This document shows positions 27,993 to 37,237 of a stretch of 37,964 nucleotides of DNA, piece by piece. The translations under genes were made by a program, and so were the position numbers. The stretch spans positions 1 to 37,964 of the forward strand of contig CALFFB010000016.1 of the NCBI GenBank assembly GCA_937958075.1. Reading direction: 5' to 3'. The notes beneath the pieces were generated by a model. The model had not been told where the DNA came from. It did no database searches and was given only the letters and a program-made list of their open reading frames with translations. Origin of the DNA: an uncultured Geobacteraceae bacterium (GTDB lineage: Bacteria; Desulfobacterota; Desulfuromonadia; Desulfuromonadales; Geopsychrobacteraceae). Positions within the stretch are counted from its first letter, which is position 1. The number at the start of each line of letters is the position of its first letter.

Positions 27993-28958
27993 ATGTCACC
28001 ACAGGCCAGAGGCAGTAACAGCAGGCTGATTTTTGATCAGGAAACAACCTTCGGCACCACCCCGGCGGCCCCGGCGGCCCAGGTGGCCTATTTTGAAAAC
28101 GAGGGGTTCGCCCAGACCATCGAGCAGATCGAGTCGGCGATTATTCGCGGCAACCGCAACCCCACAGCGCCCCTGCGCGGCAACCGCAGCGTGTCGGGAT
28201 CCATCGCTACAGAACTCGCCCCCGTCGGCCAGGGGGTCTGGCTTAAGCACCTGATGGGCAGTGTCGCCACCACCGGCGACGGCCCCTACGAGCACGTCTT
28301 CAAGATCGGCACCTTGCCGGTGGGGCTCTGTTTTGAAAAGCAGTTCCTCGATCTGGACAAGTTTGTGCTCTACAACGGCGTGCGGGTGGCAAGCGCCAGT
28401 TTCGACTTTGCCCCCTCCGGCAAGATCGCCGTCAGCTACAGCTTTGCCGGCCAGAAAGAGACCGTCGGCGACACCAGCTTTGACGCCGCGCCCGTCGACC
28501 TTGGTCATTCCCCCTTCGAGGGGTTCCATGCGGCCATTGAGGAGGGGGGCAGCACCATCGGCGTTGTCACCGCCGCCAAGCTGGAGATCAACAACGACCT
28601 GCAGACCGATCAGTACGTCATCGGTGGCGGCGGGCTGGTGCATGGCCTGCCGGAGGGCATTGTCAAGGTCAGCGGCAGCCTGACCGCCCTGTTCGATTCC
28701 ATGGCCCTGTACGACAAGGCGGTGGCCGGCACCGAGTCGAGCCTGAAGGTCACTCTGACCAAGGGCGACGGACTCGGCAGCGAAGGCAATGAATCGCTGG
28801 AATTCTTTGTTCCAGAGCTGCGCTTCCAGGCGAACACGCCGACCATCAACGACTCCAAGGGGCTGCTGATCGAGCTACCGTTCATGGCGTATTTTGATGA
28901 CGCCGCCGCAGCCACTGCGCTGCAGATTACCCTGAAAAACAGCCAGGCGACCATTTAA
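27993..28958 (+). CDS. Phage tail tube protein, siphophage type
   Basis: 321 residues. LIFDQETTFGTTPAAPAAQV at the start, followed by SAIIRGNRNPTAPLRGNRSV, VSGSIATELAP-like strands and EINNDLQTDQYVIGGG, is typical of the tail tube (phage_tube-type) family of non-contractile tails. It is the main structural tail subunit. No sheath gene exists in the window, so the tail is predicted to be flexible and non-contractile. It follows AAGGAGTAAATC. Confidence 0.8.
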   Translation: MSPQARGSNSRLIFDQETTFGTTPAAPAAQVAYFENEGFAQTIEQIESAIIRGNRNPTAPLRGNRSVSGSIATELAPVGQGVWLKHLMGSVATTGDGPYEHVFKIGTLPVGLCFEKQFLDLDKFVLYNGVRVASASFDFAPSGKIAVSYSFAGQKETVGDTSFDAAPVDLGHSPFEGFHAAIEEGGSTIGVVTAAKLEINNDLQTDQYVIGGGGLVHGLPEGIVKVSGSLTALFDSMALYDKAVAGTESSLKVTLTKGDGLGSEGNESLEFFVPELRFQANTPTINDSKGLLIELPFMAYFDDAAAATALQITLKNSQATI

Positions 28959-28961
28959 CCC

Positions 28962-28985
28962 GTAGGGGCACGGCGTGCCGTGCCC
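28962..28985. repeat. Half REP-like element after the tube gene
   Basis: GTAGGGGC (28962-28969) begins a hairpin, GGGCACGG (28966-28973) with CCGTGCCC (28978-28985), four-base loop. About 30 bases on, TGTAAGGGCGCG may be a decayed second half. It lies 3 bases after the tube stop, the same placement as copy B after the protease stop. Confidence 0.6.
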
Positions 28986-29037
28986 GAACCAATCACCAAA
29001 CCACCGCCTGTAAGGGCGCGTTAAAGGAGTAGTAATC

Positions 29038-29472
29038 ATGGCTTTAAAAAACCTCAACACCGCCGTCGCCGCCGACAAAGGCATCGATATCGAAATCTAC
29101 CACCCGGCCAGCGGCGAGCCCCTGGGCATCGTCTTCACGATGCACGGTAGTGACAGCAAGGTTTATGTCGAAGCCGAGCGCAAGATCGCCAATCGCCAGC
29201 GTGAGCATGCCAAGCGCACCCGCGATTTTGCCGCGGCCCTTGATTACGATCAACAGCAGGCCGCTATGACCGAGCGGATGGTTGCCTGCTTTATCGGCTG
29301 GCGTGAGGGCGACAAAGGCACCATCGAGTTCGAGCCGGGGCAGGAGCTGGAAGCCACAAAAGAAAACTTCCGCAAGGTCATCAGCGATCGGGGCTTTTTC
29401 TGGCTGCGCCAGCAGATCCAGACCGGCATGGATAACGTGACCAATTTTTTGCCGAGTGCGCCGACCGCCTGA
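29038..29472 (+). CDS. Tail assembly chaperone, G-type product
   Basis: 144 residues, ATG after AAAGGAGTAGTAATC. The protein is mostly helical (AERKIANRQREHAKRTRDFA, then ERMVACFIGWREGDKGTIEF), like tail assembly chaperones encoded between the tube and the tape measure. A T-TTT-TTG slippery heptamer at 29445-29451 near the end shifts some ribosomes by -1 into the downstream frame. This gives a longer G-T fusion, as in lambda and most siphophages. Confidence 0.8.
   Translation: MALKNLNTAVAADKGIDIEIYHPASGEPLGIVFTMHGSDSKVYVEAERKIANRQREHAKRTRDFAAALDYDQQQAAMTERMVACFIGWREGDKGTIEFEPGQELEATKENFRKVISDRGFFWLRQQIQTGMDNVTNFLPSAPTA
29445..29451 (+). promoter_or_regulatory. Programmed -1 frameshift site TTTTTTG
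   Basis: In the chaperone frame the codons are AAT TTT TTG, so the heptamer T-TTT-TTG fits the X-XXY-YYZ slippery rule. After slipping, reading continues GCC GAG TGC GCC GAC with no stop until 29816. The downstream frame has a stop at 29433-29435 and no good start, so frameshifting is the natural way to make its product. Confidence 0.8.
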
Positions 29473-29816
29473 TTGCGGCGGCAAAGTTCCGCTTCACGTA
29501 TGACCGCCCCGGCAAGGATGGCATCACCCCACGGGCGCATCTGGAAAAAGCAGCGCAGCAGACAGGGGTCGCTGCGGCGCTGCTGGAAGAAGAACCGGAG
29601 ATCCCCCACTGCGTGGCGCACCTCTGGCACTGGTTTCTGCGCATGAGCAACCGCCGGGGCGGCGGTTTCGGCCCCGCCCCGATCACCCACCGCGACATGC
29701 AGGCGTTTTTTGAACTTGCGCAGATCAGCCCGACACCCTGGGAAGTGGAGATGATCGAAACCCTCGACAGCCTGTATCTGACCAGCCTGGCCGAAGACAA
29801 AAGCAAGGAGAGCTGA
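29451..29816 (+). CDS. Tail assembly chaperone T extension, made by -1 frameshift
   Basis: 121 residues read only after the slip at 29445-29451: AECADRLIAAAKFRFTYDRP, then HLEKAAQQTGVAAALLEEEP and WHWFLRMSNRRGGG. The fusion protein would be 138 + 121 = 259 residues. The T part of such fusions binds the tube protein while the G part coats the tape measure. An internal GTG at 29613 is unlikely to be a true start. The stop overlaps the tape measure start. Confidence 0.75.
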   Translation, partial: AECADRLIAAAKFRFTYDRPGKDGITPRAHLEKAAQQTGVAAALLEEEPEIPHCVAHLWHWFLRMSNRRGGGFGPAPITHRDMQAFFELAQISPTPWEVEMIETLDSLYLTSLAEDKSKES

Positions 29817-32800
29817 TGGCCCTGCGCGACCTGAATATTAAAATATCCGCCAGTGGCGAACAAAAAACAGTCGCATCCTTAAACCGGATCGGCACCGCCA
29901 CCGGCAGCGTCGGCACCCAGACCGGCCGCATGGCGGCAGAAAGCCAGAAAGCCGCCACCGGCATGGGCCGGATGGCCGGCGCTGGCGGCTTGATGCGTGC
30001 CGCCCTGGCTCCCCTGTTACCCCTGTTGACAGCGCTCTCGGCAGTGCGCTTATGGCAGGGGATGATCCGCGAATCCGAACAGCTCGAGCGCAATATGCTG
30101 CGCACCGAGCAGATTATCGCCTCCACCGGCAAAACTGCCGGATTCACTGCCCACCAGCTCCACGAACAGGCCCGTCAGTTGGCTGCCGCCACCCTGCAAA
30201 GCACCGAAGGGGTGATGCAGGCGCAGCAAGTATTGCTGACCTTTCGCAGTGTGTCCGGCGAGACCTTCACCCGTGCAACCGAATTGGCAGCCGATCTTGC
30301 CACCGTCACCGGAACCAATCTTAACAGCGCCATGACGCAACTCGGCAAGGTGCTGGAAGATCCTATTCGCAACATCGGACAGTTGAACCGCTCCGGCGTA
30401 TCGTTCACGCAAGCACAAACAGACATGATCAAGGAGCTTATTGAAACAAACCGACAAGCTGAAGCGCAGTCGATGATCCTTGACGTTCTTGCAGGTCAGT
30501 ATGCTGGCGTTGCACGGCGCGAGGCGGAAGGGCTGGCCGGGGCGCAGGATACGCTGAAACAGGCGATGCAAGAGGTAAAAATCGCCATGGCCGAAAGCGT
30601 CGGATCATCGGACGCTCTGGCGACGTTGTACTTACGCCTGGCCGATGCGGTTGATGAGCTGGCGGCGGTCATCGGCTCCGGAGAAATCGATCTGTACCTG
30701 CAACGCGTAAGTCATGAGTTCGAAAATCTTGGCAAGGACATGGAATACACCCTGAATCTAGCAGCGGATATATTCCGTGAGTTTGCCATAGGTATTGGCG
30801 CGGACTCAGATTCTATCGGCGACTTCCTGGCTGGCGCCTTTCGGAATTATGTGCCGAATGTCAGAGCAGCCATTCAGCTTGCCGCTGTTTATGTTGCCGA
30901 TTTTGTGCAACGAACCATGGCTTACGGCAAGGCAATCGCGCACAACCTCGACCCGCGCAACTGGTTTGATGGCAAGGGGTACGGCGACATTTTAAGGAAC
31001 GAACTGGCCATTGCGGATGCAGCCCTTGAGCAGTCGATTGAGGTTATTTTAAAGGAGCGTGACGCTCACATTGTCAGCGGTAAGGTGATGTTGGCAGGGC
31101 GAGCCGAGCTACGTGCCGAATGGACCCGCCAGCGGGAGGCTGTGGCAGCCAATGCCACCGTCGCTGATGAGACCGCCATTGCCCAAGGCAGGTTGGCGCG
31201 GGCAACAGCAGACGCAGGTTCTGATGCCGAAGCGGCCAGCAAAAAGCAGGATGAACTGAACGCCTCCCTCGAACAACTCCGCCGCGCAGCCGATCCCGCC
31301 TATGCCGCACTGCAGGACATTCAGGATGTTTATGAGGAGCTGTCAATCCTGTTTGATGCTGGACTGATTGATGAAAACCAGTTTGAAACGCTGGCTATCT
31401 CACTGACTGACAACATGCTGCCTGCCATTGATGAAGTAAAAGAGTCCGTCAAGGGCATCGGGGAAAACTTCGACGAAGCAGCCGGTGGCGCAATGAAGGC
31501 CATGCGCATCATGCAGCGTGGTCTTGACAGCGAATCTGAGCACTATAAAAACCTTGAGCTGGCGATCCAGGCAACCAACGTCGCCCGTGCGGTTGCCGCT
31601 GTCCTCACGCAGGGGTCAGGCGACCCCTACACCGCGTTTGCGCGCATGGCGGCCATGGCCGCTGTGGTTGCCTCGTTTGGAGTTCAACTTTCAGGGTCAG
31701 CCAAGGTCGGTGACGGCGGAACGCCTGGAGGACAAGAGGCGCAAGGCACAGGCACCGTCCTCGGTGACATGAGCGCAAAATCAGAATCCATCGTCAACGC
31801 GACAGAGATCACCGCCACAGCGACAAGCAAGCTGGTCGGCATCAATCAGGATATGCTCAGGGCTTTGCAAGCCATGCAAGCTGGCATAACCGGAGCCTCG
31901 GCGCTGATTGCCAGAGCTGGACAGCCGTTTAATACCAATCTTTCAAGCCTTTTTGTCGAGAATCCGCTTTCCAAAATATCAGAAGGTGCATATTTCCCAG
32001 GTGAATTACTTGATAGAAGCCTCGGTCAGCTTGGCTCCATCGGCGCGTTTTTCTCTGATCTTGGGCGCATACCATTCGATATTGTCGGTGGTGTTATTGA
32101 TTGGGTCGGCAAGCTGATAGGCGGCTCCGCGTCCATCCGTGATCAGGGTATCGAGATCATTGGCGGCACCATGGCCGACATCATCGAAGATACGTTCGTC
32201 AGGTCGTTCCAGAGAGTCAAGTCCAAGAAGTACGCATGGTCAAGCAGCAAAACCCGCACTTACTACGCTGACGTTGATGACGCTGTGACGCAGCAGTTTT
32301 CCCTCGTGTTTGAAGGGATCGCTGATTCCGTTGCTGCTGGCGCTGAGGCGATTGGCATGGATATGACAGACATCGAACAGGCGTTCAATTCGTATTTTGT
32401 TGACACGATCAGAATCAGCTTGAAGGGGCTGTCTGCGGAAGAACAAGCAGCAGAACTCGAAGCCGTGTTCGGTGCGATGTTTGACAATCTCTCCGGCGCA
32501 GTCGTGCCGTGGATTGATGAGTTCCAGCGCGTCGGCGAAGGGTTGGGCGAAACACTGGCGCGGGTTGCAACCAACGTGCAGGTCACCGAAGAGGCCATGT
32601 CGCGGCTTGGCTTTTCGCTTGATGTTTCCGAAGCGGCAGCACAGGCAGCCATCGACCGTCTCCACGATGTCGGCGCGTCATTCGTCATGGTATCGCAGGA
32701 GTACGCGGAAGCATCAACCGACAACACCCGACTGACAGCAGAGGCAGCGACCGCGCTGGTTGAGATGTCCGGCGGGCTGGAAAAATTTATCGACGGCATG

Positions 32801-34246
32801 AATGCGTTTGTCAAAAACTTCGCCAGCGAGGAATATCAGTTTGAACTTCTGACCTCTGACCTCACCCGCGCCCTTGAGCGCGTAGGCCTGACCGTACCGG
32901 CGACCCGCGACGCCATGTGGGATCTGATGCAGTCCCTCAACGCCGGAACCGAGTCCGGCCGCGAACAGATCGCCACATTGCTTGAGCTGGCAGGAATTGC
33001 AGATCAGTACTACGACACGCTGGAAAAACGGGCCGACGAAGAACAGCGGATCGCAGAACAGAAAGCGCAGGAGATCCTGCGCATTGCCGAAGAAAAAGCA
33101 CGCGAGATATTGCGCATTGCGGAAGAGGCTGCAAGGCGTGAGCTTGAAATTGCAAACGAAAAATACAACCTTGAAATCCGCTACCTTGAGGCAACCGGCG
33201 ATGCCGCTGGAGCCTTGGCGATGCGTCGCCAGCTGGAGATTGACGCAACGGACGAGAGCAACCGCGCCTTGTTGCAGATGATTTACAGCCTTGAGGATTC
33301 GGCGGTTGCGGCACAGGAGGCAGCAGCAGCAGAAGCGGAGCTGCAAGCAGAGCGCGATCGTATCGCTCAAGAGCGTTCAGGGCTCGAACGACAGCTGCTT
33401 GAGCTGCAAGGGAACACCGCAGCCATCAGGGAGAGGGAACTGGCCCAGCTTGATCCATCAAACAGGGCGTTGCAGAAGCTTATATGGACACTTCAGGATC
33501 AGGAAAAAGCTGCGAATGCAGCAGCAACAGCTCAGCAGAATTACCTCGACACGCTTGGAAACTCGTTTAAACGGCAGCAGGACAACTTAAAATCACTGAT
33601 CGAAGCGTTCAGCGATTTCGGACAGAGCTTACGCGCTTTCCGCGCGCAACTGCTTGGCATAAGCAACGATATATCTCCAACTCAGAAAATATCAGAAGCA
33701 GGGCATGTCTACAGGGAAACAGCTTCTGCGGCGATGTTGGGCGACCAGGAAGCTATCAGAAGCCTTGAATCGGCTTCTCGTGCGTATATTGAAGCCGCCA
33801 AAACATCAGGCACAGAAGAACAGCACAGGCGAGTGTTCGGCGAGGTGCAGTCAGTTTTGGCGAGAACGATCGATCTTGCCGACAGGCAAGTTGTGAACGC
33901 GGCAACAAGGCTTGAAAATCTACCTTCAATATTCAGGGCTTTTATGAGTGCTCCGGGGTTCGCAGATGGTGGATACCATAGCGGAGGGCTCAGAATCGTT
34001 GGTGAAAATGGACCAGAGCTCGAGGCTACCGGACCATCACGCATCTGGACTGCTGACCAGACCATGAGGATGATGCGCGGCGGAAATGATAACGCTGAGC
34101 TTGTCTCTGAAGTCCGTGCTCTGCGTACAGAGGTCTCAAATCTCAGGGCAGTAAACGAGGCAACAGCGCGTAACACGCATAAGAGCACCAGGCTGCAAGA
34201 GCGCTGGGACGGTGACGGAATGCCCGAAACAAGGACAGTCGCATGA
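29816..34246 (+). CDS. Tape measure protein
   Basis: 1476 residues, the longest gene, sized to set tail length. The N-terminal region (about residues 60-280) has a hydrophobic segment (LAPLLPLLTALSAVRLWQGM) and the usual helical tape measure domain (VMQAQQVLLTFRSVSGETFT, then LGKVLEDPIRNIGQLNRSGV). Around 1075-1112 lies a coiled coil with an 11-residue repeat (QEILRIAEEKA, then REILRIAEEAA). Two related ~35-residue units follow (DESNRALLQMIYSLED and DPSNRALQKLIWTLQD). The end has the family motif GGYHSGGLRIVGENGPELEA. The ATG overlaps the T stop. Confidence 0.92.
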   Translation: MALRDLNIKISASGEQKTVASLNRIGTATGSVGTQTGRMAAESQKAATGMGRMAGAGGLMRAALAPLLPLLTALSAVRLWQGMIRESEQLERNMLRTEQIIASTGKTAGFTAHQLHEQARQLAAATLQSTEGVMQAQQVLLTFRSVSGETFTRATELAADLATVTGTNLNSAMTQLGKVLEDPIRNIGQLNRSGVSFTQAQTDMIKELIETNRQAEAQSMILDVLAGQYAGVARREAEGLAGAQDTLKQAMQEVKIAMAESVGSSDALATLYLRLADAVDELAAVIGSGEIDLYLQRVSHEFENLGKDMEYTLNLAADIFREFAIGIGADSDSIGDFLAGAFRNYVPNVRAAIQLAAVYVADFVQRTMAYGKAIAHNLDPRNWFDGKGYGDILRNELAIADAALEQSIEVILKERDAHIVSGKVMLAGRAELRAEWTRQREAVAANATVADETAIAQGRLARATADAGSDAEAASKKQDELNASLEQLRRAADPAYAALQDIQDVYEELSILFDAGLIDENQFETLAISLTDNMLPAIDEVKESVKGIGENFDEAAGGAMKAMRIMQRGLDSESEHYKNLELAIQATNVARAVAAVLTQGSGDPYTAFARMAAMAAVVASFGVQLSGSAKVGDGGTPGGQEAQGTGTVLGDMSAKSESIVNATEITATATSKLVGINQDMLRALQAMQAGITGASALIARAGQPFNTNLSSLFVENPLSKISEGAYFPGELLDRSLGQLGSIGAFFSDLGRIPFDIVGGVIDWVGKLIGGSASIRDQGIEIIGGTMADIIEDTFVRSFQRVKSKKYAWSSSKTRTYYADVDDAVTQQFSLVFEGIADSVAAGAEAIGMDMTDIEQAFNSYFVDTIRISLKGLSAEEQAAELEAVFGAMFDNLSGAVVPWIDEFQRVGEGLGETLARVATNVQVTEEAMSRLGFSLDVSEAAAQAAIDRLHDVGASFVMVSQEYAEASTDNTRLTAEAATALVEMSGGLEKFIDGMNAFVKNFASEEYQFELLTSDLTRALERVGLTVPATRDAMWDLMQSLNAGTESGREQIATLLELAGIADQYYDTLEKRADEEQRIAEQKAQEILRIAEEKAREILRIAEEAARRELEIANEKYNLEIRYLEATGDAAGALAMRRQLEIDATDESNRALLQMIYSLEDSAVAAQEAAAAEAELQAERDRIAQERSGLERQLLELQGNTAAIRERELAQLDPSNRALQKLIWTLQDQEKAANAAATAQQNYLDTLGNSFKRQQDNLKSLIEAFSDFGQSLRAFRAQLLGISNDISPTQKISEAGHVYRETASAAMLGDQEAIRSLESASRAYIEAAKTSGTEEQHRRVFGEVQSVLARTIDLADRQVVNAATRLENLPSIFRAFMSAPGFADGGYHSGGLRIVGENGPELEATGPSRIWTADQTMRMMRGGNDNAELVSEVRALRTEVSNLRAVNEATARNTHKSTRLQERWDGDGMPETRTVA

Positions 34247-35145
34247 AGATTATTAACCCGACAACAGTCAACGATGCCGCTCTTGTGAGTAGCACCGTCG
34301 TTGAAGATGATTATTCTGAATGGAGTTCCGGAACACCCTACACCACCGGAGACCGTGTCATCGTCACCGCCAGCGGGATACACCGACGGTACGAAGCGAT
34401 GACCGATACAACGGGAGATTATCCGCCGGACAACATCAGCATTTGGCTCGACCTCGGCCCGACAAATCGTTGGGCCATGTTCGACGCAAAGGTTGGCACC
34501 CAGACAAGCGACATTGAAACGATAACTGTTGAGCTTGATGCCGGTCTAGTGACTGGTCTTGCCCTGCTGAACCTGTCGGCAGTTGACACTGTAGAGGTTG
34601 TATTGACCGATCCTGGCGAGGGCGAGGTTTATAACGAGACCATTTCTATGTGGGCGGCGATATCTGCTGCAAATTGGTACGCGTATTTTTTCGATGATGT
34701 CGGTCTCAGAACCAGCGTTGTCCTGACCGATCTGCCAAGCTATTACAACGCGACTGTTGAGGTAACAATAACCGGCGCAACAGGGTCAACAGTTGCAATC
34801 GGAGCGATGATTGTCGGCAAGCTTAACAGCTTCGCCGTCGCCGCGAATCAGGGCAGCAGCTTCGGCATTATGGACTACAGTCGCAAGGACACGGATGATT
34901 TCGGAAACTATATCATTGTTGAAAGGGCGTTCTCAAAACGGGCTGATCTGTCTGTCTTGATCGAAAACAGTGACCTCGACAAGCTCTTTCGATTGCTTTC
35001 TGCCCTTCGCGCCACACCTGCAGTCTATGTTGCCTCATCAGCTTATGACAGCACGGTTATTTTCGGATTTTCACGCGACTGGTCAACAGTCATCAGCTAC
35101 CCAGAAAACTCAGAACTTTCTATCCAGATTGAGGGCTTGATATGA
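34243..35145 (+). CDS. Distal tail protein with possible sugar-binding module
   Basis: 300 residues, overlapping both neighbours by four bases. An N-terminal stretch (DYSEWSSGTPYTTGDRVIVT) resembles a short carbohydrate-binding module (W-S-x-G-x-x-Y-x-x-G-D). The rest is beta-rich, ending FGFSRDWSTVISYPENSELS. Position after the tape measure suggests a distal-tail or baseplate hub component. No exact family is recognised. Confidence 0.6.
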   Translation: MKIINPTTVNDAALVSSTVVEDDYSEWSSGTPYTTGDRVIVTASGIHRRYEAMTDTTGDYPPDNISIWLDLGPTNRWAMFDAKVGTQTSDIETITVELDAGLVTGLALLNLSAVDTVEVVLTDPGEGEVYNETISMWAAISAANWYAYFFDDVGLRTSVVLTDLPSYYNATVEVTITGATGSTVAIGAMIVGKLNSFAVAANQGSSFGIMDYSRKDTDDFGNYIIVERAFSKRADLSVLIENSDLDKLFRLLSALRATPAVYVASSAYDSTVIFGFSRDWSTVISYPENSELSIQIEGLI

Positions 35146-36647
35146 CAATATCTGCATTACCAACACCGCCGAGCCGTAGCGATTCTCCATCGGATTTTAG
35201 TACAAAAGCTGACGCTTTTCTTGCCGCACTGCCGACATTCCAGACCGAGGCTAACCAGACAGCATCTGATGTCAATGATGACGCCAGCGCCGCGGCGTCA
35301 AGCGCATCATCAGCAGCAGAAAGTGCATCAGCAGCGCAAACAGCACAGGGGCTTGCAGAAGATGCCAGAGACGCGGCCGCCGCAAGCGCGGCCAGCGCCC
35401 TGAACGCCCCAGGAACAAGCGCAACAAGCACTACCTCATTATCGATCTCGACGGGAACCAAAAACCTCACCATCCAGACCGGCAAATTATTTGTGCAAGG
35501 GCAAACGCTTCTGATTGCCAGCTCCGCAGCGCCAGCGACAAACAATATGTGGGGGCAGGTTCTGAGCTATAACAGCGAGTCCGGCGCTCTGTCTGTCTCC
35601 GTTGTCGTCATTAACGGTAGCGGAACGTTTGCCGATTGGGTCATCAGCCTGTCTGCCAGCCCGAACGCCGGAGAAAGTAACCTGTTTACAAGGTCAATAT
35701 CCGGGGCCAGCACAATCACGACGGCCGATAAAGGCAATCTGGTTGAGATCACGGGCGGCACCTTTACGCTCGGCTTTGAGGCGGCAGCTACCCTTGGCGA
35801 TGGGTTTTATGTTTATGTACGCAACAACGGGACAGGCGTGGTGACGCTTGACCCGAATGGGTCGGAGCAGATCGACGGGGCGGCTGCTGTTGCTATAGGG
35901 CAAGGCGGAGCAAGGCTTATCGTCTGTGATGGGGTTGCATTTACCACAGTGATGCTTGAAGGATTTGTAGACTATCAAGAGTTCACATCGTCTGGAACTT
36001 GGACAAAACCGAATGGATGCCGTTTTGTTTACGTTGAGGCGATTGGTGGGGGCGGAGGTGGAGGAAATATAGAAGTTGGCGGGGAAGCTGCTGGGGGTGG
36101 AGGTGGGGGATTCTCATCATGTGTTATTGATATTTCATCTATTACTGGAGACCAGCTTATAACCATTGGTGCTGGTGGTGCTGGACACCCCTCAGGAACA
36201 AGAGGAATCGGATCAGATGGGGGAGACTCTTCTTTTGGTGCAATACTATCCGCCAGGGGAGGAACAAATACAGACAAATTAAGTGGCTATCCGACTTGGC
36301 CCGGAGACGGCGGGGGCGGAGAACTTGGCGGTCGCACTACAAGCAACATAACCCTTGACGGTAATGGCGGCTATTCTTCGGGTGGTGGTGGGGCTGCCAT
36401 ATCTGGGGCAGCAGGTAGAGGCGGAAATTGTGTAAAAGGAGGCGGTGGTGGGGGGGGCTCTGAGAGAGGCGGTCTGTCAGGGGCCGGTGGAACATCTATA
36501 GATGGTGGTGATGGCGGTAGCGGGAACGCATCATCTTCCGTTAAGGGCGGTAACGGAGCATTTCCTGGGGGAGGTGGTGGGGCTTCTTCAAAAGATGGCG
36601 GCGGGGGCGATGGCGCAGATGGTCGCGTTCGCGTCTGGGCATGGTAA
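35142..36647 (+). CDS. Glycine-rich tail fibre / receptor-binding protein
   Basis: 501 residues. The N-terminal part has an alanine/serine-rich helical stalk (ASAAASSASSAAESASAAQT), then a beta-rich region (GNLVEITGGTFTLGFEAAAT). The FTSSGTWTKPNGCRFVYVEA motif introduces a C-terminal glycine-rich domain (about residues 300-495, runs such as GGGGGGGN and KGGGGGGG). This is the layout of polyglycine-helix adhesins that bind the host surface. The GGTGG-rich DNA is hypervariable-looking coding sequence, not a non-coding repeat. Confidence 0.8.
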   Translation: MTISALPTPPSRSDSPSDFSTKADAFLAALPTFQTEANQTASDVNDDASAAASSASSAAESASAAQTAQGLAEDARDAAAASAASALNAPGTSATSTTSLSISTGTKNLTIQTGKLFVQGQTLLIASSAAPATNNMWGQVLSYNSESGALSVSVVVINGSGTFADWVISLSASPNAGESNLFTRSISGASTITTADKGNLVEITGGTFTLGFEAAATLGDGFYVYVRNNGTGVVTLDPNGSEQIDGAAAVAIGQGGARLIVCDGVAFTTVMLEGFVDYQEFTSSGTWTKPNGCRFVYVEAIGGGGGGGNIEVGGEAAGGGGGGFSSCVIDISSITGDQLITIGAGGAGHPSGTRGIGSDGGDSSFGAILSARGGTNTDKLSGYPTWPGDGGGGELGGRTTSNITLDGNGGYSSGGGGAAISGAAGRGGNCVKGGGGGGGSERGGLSGAGGTSIDGGDGGSGNASSSVKGGNGAFPGGGGGASSKDGGGGDGADGRVRVWAW

Positions 36648-36659
36648 GGAGGCATTATT

Positions 36660-37157
36660 ATGAAATACGCAATCATAGAAAATAACAAAGTCAAGAATAT
36701 CGCCGTCTCCGAGTCACCGCTCGCTGACAACTGGATTGAGGCTCAAAGCGCAAAGATCGGTGATGATTACGACCCTGAAACAGGGACATTCACCACGCCA
36801 AAAGTCATCCTAACGCCAGAACAACAGATTGCCGCAATAAAAGCAGAATACGCTTCTAAATCCGTTGAGCCTGTAGAAGTCAACGGCATCACCTGGACGG
36901 GTGGTGATGGTTCGGCAGCAGCGATTAACGGGGCAATCATGCTGGCGCAGGCAGCGGGGGAAACAGATGTCACTTTGTGGGATGTCGACAACATCAACCA
37001 CCCCGGCATCAGCTTTGCCGACGCGCAGAACATCGCCGCTCAGATTGCTCTGGCCTACCGCTCTGTCATGTACGAGCGCAACGAAAAGATCAAAGCCATT
37101 AACGACGCCCAAACCACAGAAGTGATCGACACGATAACCGCAGGGGAGAGCGTTTAA
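36660..37157 (+). CDS. Tail fibre-associated protein, DUF4376-like
   Basis: 165 residues. GITWTGGDGSAAAINGAIML, then AQAAGETDVTLWDVDNINHP matches the DUF4376 domain found in phage tail-fibre accessory proteins. The N-terminal part (MKYAIIENNKVKNIAVSESP) resembles the start of fibre assembly chaperones. It directly follows the fibre gene, with AAGGAGG upstream. Probably a chaperone or tip component of the fibre. Confidence 0.75.
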   Translation: MKYAIIENNKVKNIAVSESPLADNWIEAQSAKIGDDYDPETGTFTTPKVILTPEQQIAAIKAEYASKSVEPVEVNGITWTGGDGSAAAINGAIMLAQAAGETDVTLWDVDNINHPGISFADAQNIAAQIALAYRSVMYERNEKIKAINDAQTTEVIDTITAGESV

Positions 37158-37237
37158 CGGTTTACCCTGCACAGATCCCGGCATAAACTTCAACGTCGGC
37201 GGGATAGCCCTGAAACGATGAAGAAAAGGAGAGCCTA

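Noticed and set aside
36040..36640. GGTGG/GGCGG-rich repeats considered as a satellite or CRISPR-like array
   Set aside because: There are no constant repeats with unique spacers; the stretch is in frame and encodes the glycine-rich end of the tail fibre.
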